This document shows, one piece after another, positions 7,356-9,720 of a stretch of DNA of 9,720 nucleotides (positions are counted from its first letter, which is position 1; each line of letters begins with the position of its first letter). The stretch comes from JBGTKH01 sp041744735. GTDB taxonomy: Bacteria; Planctomycetota; Planctomycetia; Pirellulales; Pirellulaceae. The position numbers and the translations under genes were made by a program. Where the stretch lies: positions 1 to 9,720 of the forward strand of contig JBGTKH010000276.1 in NCBI GenBank assembly GCA_041744735.1, read 5' to 3'. The notes beneath the pieces are model-generated. The model did no database searches. It saw only the letters and a program-made list of their open reading frames with translations, and was not told the DNA's origin.

Positions 7356-7452
7356 GGGGTCGGGTGTTCAATGATTCATTTTTTGTCGGCAACCATTTCA
7401 CGAGTTGACGAATCTTCAGCCGCAAAAAATGAATTATTGAACACCCGACCCC
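7356..7452. mobile_element. MITE-like element with 30-bp near-perfect inverted repeats
   Basis: Left arm 7356-7385 and right arm 7423-7452 match as inverted repeats at 29 of 30 positions, starting GGGGTCGGGTGTTCAAT, around a 37-nt interior. No transposase is encoded, so it is a non-autonomous element or a remnant. It overlaps the 3' end of the deacetylase gene: read on the minus strand, the right arm, interior and part of the left arm are translated and the stop codon (7376-7378) lies in the left arm. I found no obvious target duplication. Confidence 0.7.
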
Positions 7453-8263
7453 GTTTGATGCCGATCTTGCGCGGGTCCACGGTTAGCCAATTCATGAAGC
7501 GCACCATGTCCGGGTCGGCGTGGATGCGCTGCAAATGGAAATCGTCGTCGCCGGGGAAGTTGTAGCCTCCGTAGGCTGAGCAGACGGCCTCGAATCCGTG
7601 CTCCCGCGCCAAGTGAAACGCAGCGGCGTTCAAGTTCGCGTGCAGTCCAAAAGGAAACGCAAAGTAGCGGACCGGCCGGCCGACGGCGGTCTGCAGTTCA
7701 GCGGCGGCTTGCACCACTTCGTCGTACAACCGGCGCGGGTCGTGAATGCGTCCCAAATCCGCATGCGTGCGCGTGTGGGCGCCGATCTCGATGCCGGCCG
7801 CGGCCAGGGCTCGCAGTTGCTCCAGTGTGTTGGGGCGCAGCGGCTGACCCAACGCCACGTCGTGTGGAAAGGGATCGCCGTCGAGCACGTGTTTCGTCGT
7901 TACAAAGTAAGTGAACGGAATTCGCTGTTTGACCAGCCACGGCAGCGCCTGCTCGCAATTGTCGGCGTAACCGTCGTCGAACGTGATGCTGACCGCCGGC
8001 CGCTGGTTGTGCGGCCCGCGGATGCGTCGCTGCGCCTCTTCCAGCGAAACCATGTCGAAGTGCGATCGCAGCCACTGCATCTGTTCGATAAACCGCTGGT
8101 TCGAGATCGTCCACGCGTTCGGCCACTCGTCGGCCACACGGTGATAGAACAGCACAATCACCGGCGCACGGCCGTTGCGCGCGGCGTGCCGATTGGCCAG
8201 GTGCCGATATGGCAACGTGCCGCACAGATACGTCTTCAGCAGCAACTGTTTCCACGTTCCCAT
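7376..8263 (-). CDS. Polysaccharide deacetylase, NodB-homology family, with element-derived C-terminus
   Basis: Metal-dependent carbohydrate esterase (CE4-like) expected to remove N- or O-acetyl groups from a surface polysaccharide. The core motifs are present: TFDDG (94-98, with D96 and D97), the metal-binding HTRTH (163-167), FAFPFG (201-206) and a late RIHAD (246-250). This matches the subgroup often found beside exopolysaccharide and exosortase-type clusters. I see no convincing signal peptide; the N-terminus is weakly hydrophobic, so a cytoplasmic location is possible. The start at 8263 has an AAGGG site 6 nt upstream and lies 9 bp after the acetyltransferase stop, so the two are co-transcribed. 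From about residue 271 to the end at 295 the protein is encoded by the inverted-repeat element at 7356-7452. The native end was probably near WLTVDPRKIGIKR. The catalytic part is complete. Confidence 0.92.
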   Translation of the reverse strand: MGTWKQLLLKTYLCGTLPYRHLANRHAARNGRAPVIVLFYHRVADEWPNAWTISNQRFIEQMQWLRSHFDMVSLEEAQRRIRGPHNQRPAVSITFDDGYADNCEQALPWLVKQRIPFTYFVTTKHVLDGDPFPHDVALGQPLRPNTLEQLRALAAAGIEIGAHTRTHADLGRIHDPRRLYDEVVQAAAELQTAVGRPVRYFAFPFGLHANLNAAAFHLAREHGFEAVCSAYGGYNFPGDDDFHLQRIHADPDMVRFMNWLTVDPRKIGIKRGRVFNNSFFAAEDSSTREMVADKK

Positions 8264-8272
8264 TGAGTGCCC

Positions 8273-9406
8273 TTAATGCATGCCCGCCAGGTTGATGCTG
8301 CTCTTGATCCAATTCTTCATTGTGCTGCCGGCCAGCCAGACGCCGTGTCGAATCCGCGGGACCGCGCGTCGCGGCACCACGCGCAGCTCGATCAACGGCC
8401 GCGGCTCGGCTCGCCAATGGGCTTTGTACGGTTCGTCGCCACGCAGAAAGTCAAACCCGCGCTGGCCGTCCTCGATGGCCTTCTTCAACACGGCGACGTT
8501 CATGATCCGGCCCGGTTCTTCGTCCAGCACGTCGGGTGCCACGCCTGCCTGATAGGCGTACGTCACGGTGCTGCTGGTCAGATGAAACTCGGCGGCCACT
8601 GGACGGCCATCCAGTTCGGCCCAGTGCAGTTGCAAGCAGCCCGCCTCCAACATTCGCTCGGCCGCTTCGTGCAAAAAGTCGGAAAACTGCGGCGAGGCGA
8701 AACAGCCCGGCTCGCCCAGACTCTGCCGGCGGCGCTGATGCAAGTCGACCAGGATCTTCATGCCGCGAAGCAGGTCTCGCTCGTTGGCCGCCGTATTCAA
8801 GACCACGCGGCCCGACTCCAACAGCCGCCGCTCGACGCGCCGCACTTGCTTGCGATGCGATTTCGAGAGACCCGCGAGATACTCGTCCCACGACGGCGGC
8901 AGCTCGATGCGCCAGCAATTCATGCCGTTGCGGCGATGCACCGCGTTGCCGTTGTCCACAAGATGCGCGACAAGTTTTGCGGCCGTGCAGTCCGACGCCG
9001 ACAACCCGGTCAGTTCCAACAAATCCCAGTTGTTGTGCTGATGCCCGTTGGTGGCCTGTGAACTGGCGGCCTCGGTAAGCCACTCGGCAATCGCGGCTGT
9101 CACCGCCTCTTCGTGTTCCGTCGTCGAGAGGATGCTGAGATAGTCCGAGCAAGCTTCGCCCGAGCCCAAGAACCGCAACACTCGGCCGCGGGCGCCGCAA
9201 CGCCGCATGTACCACGGAGCGATGCCGACCAACGTGCCGTGCACGTCGCGGACGCTGAGCACAAACAGCTCGCCGCCGTGGCCGAAGTGTCGCCACCAGG
9301 CGATCAACCATGGCCAGCTACGAAACGGCACGCCGCGCGCCAGACATGCCCAGTGACCCGCCAACGCGGCCAGTTCGGCGGTCGAAGAGATGCGTTTAAC
9401 CTGCAT
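8273..9406 (-). CDS. GNAT-fold acetyltransferase, BioF2/CelD-like (Acetyltransf_6 type)
   Basis: Protein of 377 residues resembling the FemAB/GNAT-like acyltransferases often encoded in cellulose and exopolysaccharide clusters; it may acylate a polysaccharide precursor, but the substrate is not known. The C-terminal half carries the family signature: KSHRKQVRRVERRL (182-195), then GRPVAAEFHL (267-276), YAYQAGVAPD (283-292), an EEPGRIMNVAVLKKAIEDG segment (296-314) and FDFLRGDEPYKAHW (318-331). The N-terminal half has the typical FRSWPWLIAWW segment (28-38). I chose the ATG at 9406 and not the in-frame ATG at 9490, because the extra 28 residues would be encoded mainly by the repeat array. A weak GAGAAG lies 6 nt upstream of the chosen start. 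It is the first gene of the set and is followed after 9 bp by the deacetylase gene. Confidence 0.88.
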   Translation of the reverse strand: MQVKRISSTAELAALAGHWACLARGVPFRSWPWLIAWWRHFGHGGELFVLSVRDVHGTLVGIAPWYMRRCGARGRVLRFLGSGEACSDYLSILSTTEHEEAVTAAIAEWLTEAASSQATNGHQHNNWDLLELTGLSASDCTAAKLVAHLVDNGNAVHRRNGMNCWRIELPPSWDEYLAGLSKSHRKQVRRVERRLLESGRVVLNTAANERDLLRGMKILVDLHQRRRQSLGEPGCFASPQFSDFLHEAAERMLEAGCLQLHWAELDGRPVAAEFHLTSSTVTYAYQAGVAPDVLDEEPGRIMNVAVLKKAIEDGQRGFDFLRGDEPYKAHWRAEPRPLIELRVVPRRAVPRIRHGVWLAGSTMKNWIKSSINLAGMH

Positions 9407-9422
9407 GGGGAACTTCTCAAAC

Positions 9423-9720
9423 GAATTGTTCTCGTAGCCGAACTCGTGAGAGTTCGGGCTTTTCGACGTACCAGTCGGCCGAAGTCTCACGACTTCGGCT
9501 ACGTCTCACGACTTCGGCTACGTCTCACGACTTCGGAATTGTTCTCGTAGCCGAACTCGTGAGAGTTCGGGTTTTTCGACGTACCAGTCGGCCGAAGTCT
9601 CACGACTTCGGCTACGTCTCACGACTTCGGTAGCCGAACTCGTGAGAGTTCGGGCTTTTCGACGTACCAGTCGGCCGAAGTCTCACGACTTCGGCTACGT
9701 CTCACGACTTCGGCTACGTC
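9423..9720. repeat. Tandem array of hairpin-forming repeats (at least three units), continuing past the right edge
   Basis: Three head-to-tail units are visible: 9423-9535 (113 bp), 9536-9630 (95 bp) and 9631-9720 (cut by the edge, lacking the GAATTGTTCTCG start). Each holds palindrome A, CCGAACTCGTGAGAGTTCGG (9438-9457, 9551-9570, 9634-9653), a constant 21-bp spacer and palindrome B, CCGAAGTCTCACGACTTCGG (9479-9498, 9592-9611, 9675-9694). B is followed by extra copies of the 19-bp word TCTCACGACTTCGGCTACG, whose number differs between units. Unit 2 has one C-to-T change in the spacer. The stretch holds no gene. Its edge lies 16 bp from the start codon of the acetyltransferase gene, so it may form much of that operon's leader or hold its promoter. 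Confidence 0.9.

Noticed and set aside
7356..7452. Complete insertion sequence
   Set aside because: The unit is only 97 bp and encodes no transposase; it can only be a non-autonomous element or remnant.
6083..9061. Plus-strand open frames opposite the flippase, deacetylase and acetyltransferase (such as 6083-6928 and 8267-9061)
   Set aside because: Each is antisense to a gene supported by family motifs, shows low-complexity Gln/Arg-rich translation, and lacks a ribosome site.
9407..9490. N-terminal extension of the acetyltransferase starting at 9490
   Set aside because: Its codons fall mostly in the tandem repeat array and the protein family begins near the ATG at 9406.
9423..9720. CRISPR-like array
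   Set aside because: The repeats are long, palindromic, head-to-tail copies with near-identical sequence between the hairpins. There are no unique spacers of constant length and no cas genes.

Overview
The window reads as a chromosomal segment of a moderately GC-rich planctomycete, most likely of the Pirellula type. This rests on the style of the two-component and CsrA genes, the exopolysaccharide genes, and the many palindromic intergenic repeats that begin GTAGCCGAA or GGTAGGGCG. The taxonomic call is inference. All seven genes and the partial gene are on the minus strand, so the window is best read from right to left.

The right edge (9423-9720) is a tandem array of hairpin-forming repeats lying immediately upstream of an exopolysaccharide-type gene set. 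In transcription order this set holds a BioF2/CelD-like GNAT acetyltransferase (9406-8273), a NodB-type polysaccharide deacetylase (8263-7376), a Wzx/MATE-like flippase (7240-5708) and a GT4 glycosyltransferase (5685-4492). Two further palindromic elements (7253-7323 and 7356-7452) sit between deacetylase and flippase; the second one forms the deacetylase C-terminus and supplies its stop codon. A perfect 24-bp inverted repeat, apparently flanked by an 8-bp duplication, sits at the stop codon of the glycosyltransferase and separates this set from the next block.

The left half is regulatory. A membrane histidine kinase (4208-2724) overlaps a sigma-54-dependent NtrC-type response regulator (2724-1291) in a TGATG junction. 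About 250 bp further on comes a tightly coupled pair: a tandem-receiver protein whose second receiver is degenerate (1042-188), and csrA (171 to the left edge, incomplete). The gap before this pair carries a cluster of TGTCA half-sites, including a perfect TGT-N10-ACA palindrome, and a plausible -24/-12 promoter at the usual distance downstream. My working model is that the kinase/NtrC pair switches on the receiver-csrA operon through sigma-54, linking a membrane signal to post-transcriptional control. This is a hypothesis from sequence layout, not something the sequence proves.

No rRNA, tRNA, CRISPR array, transposase gene or complete insertion sequence was seen.
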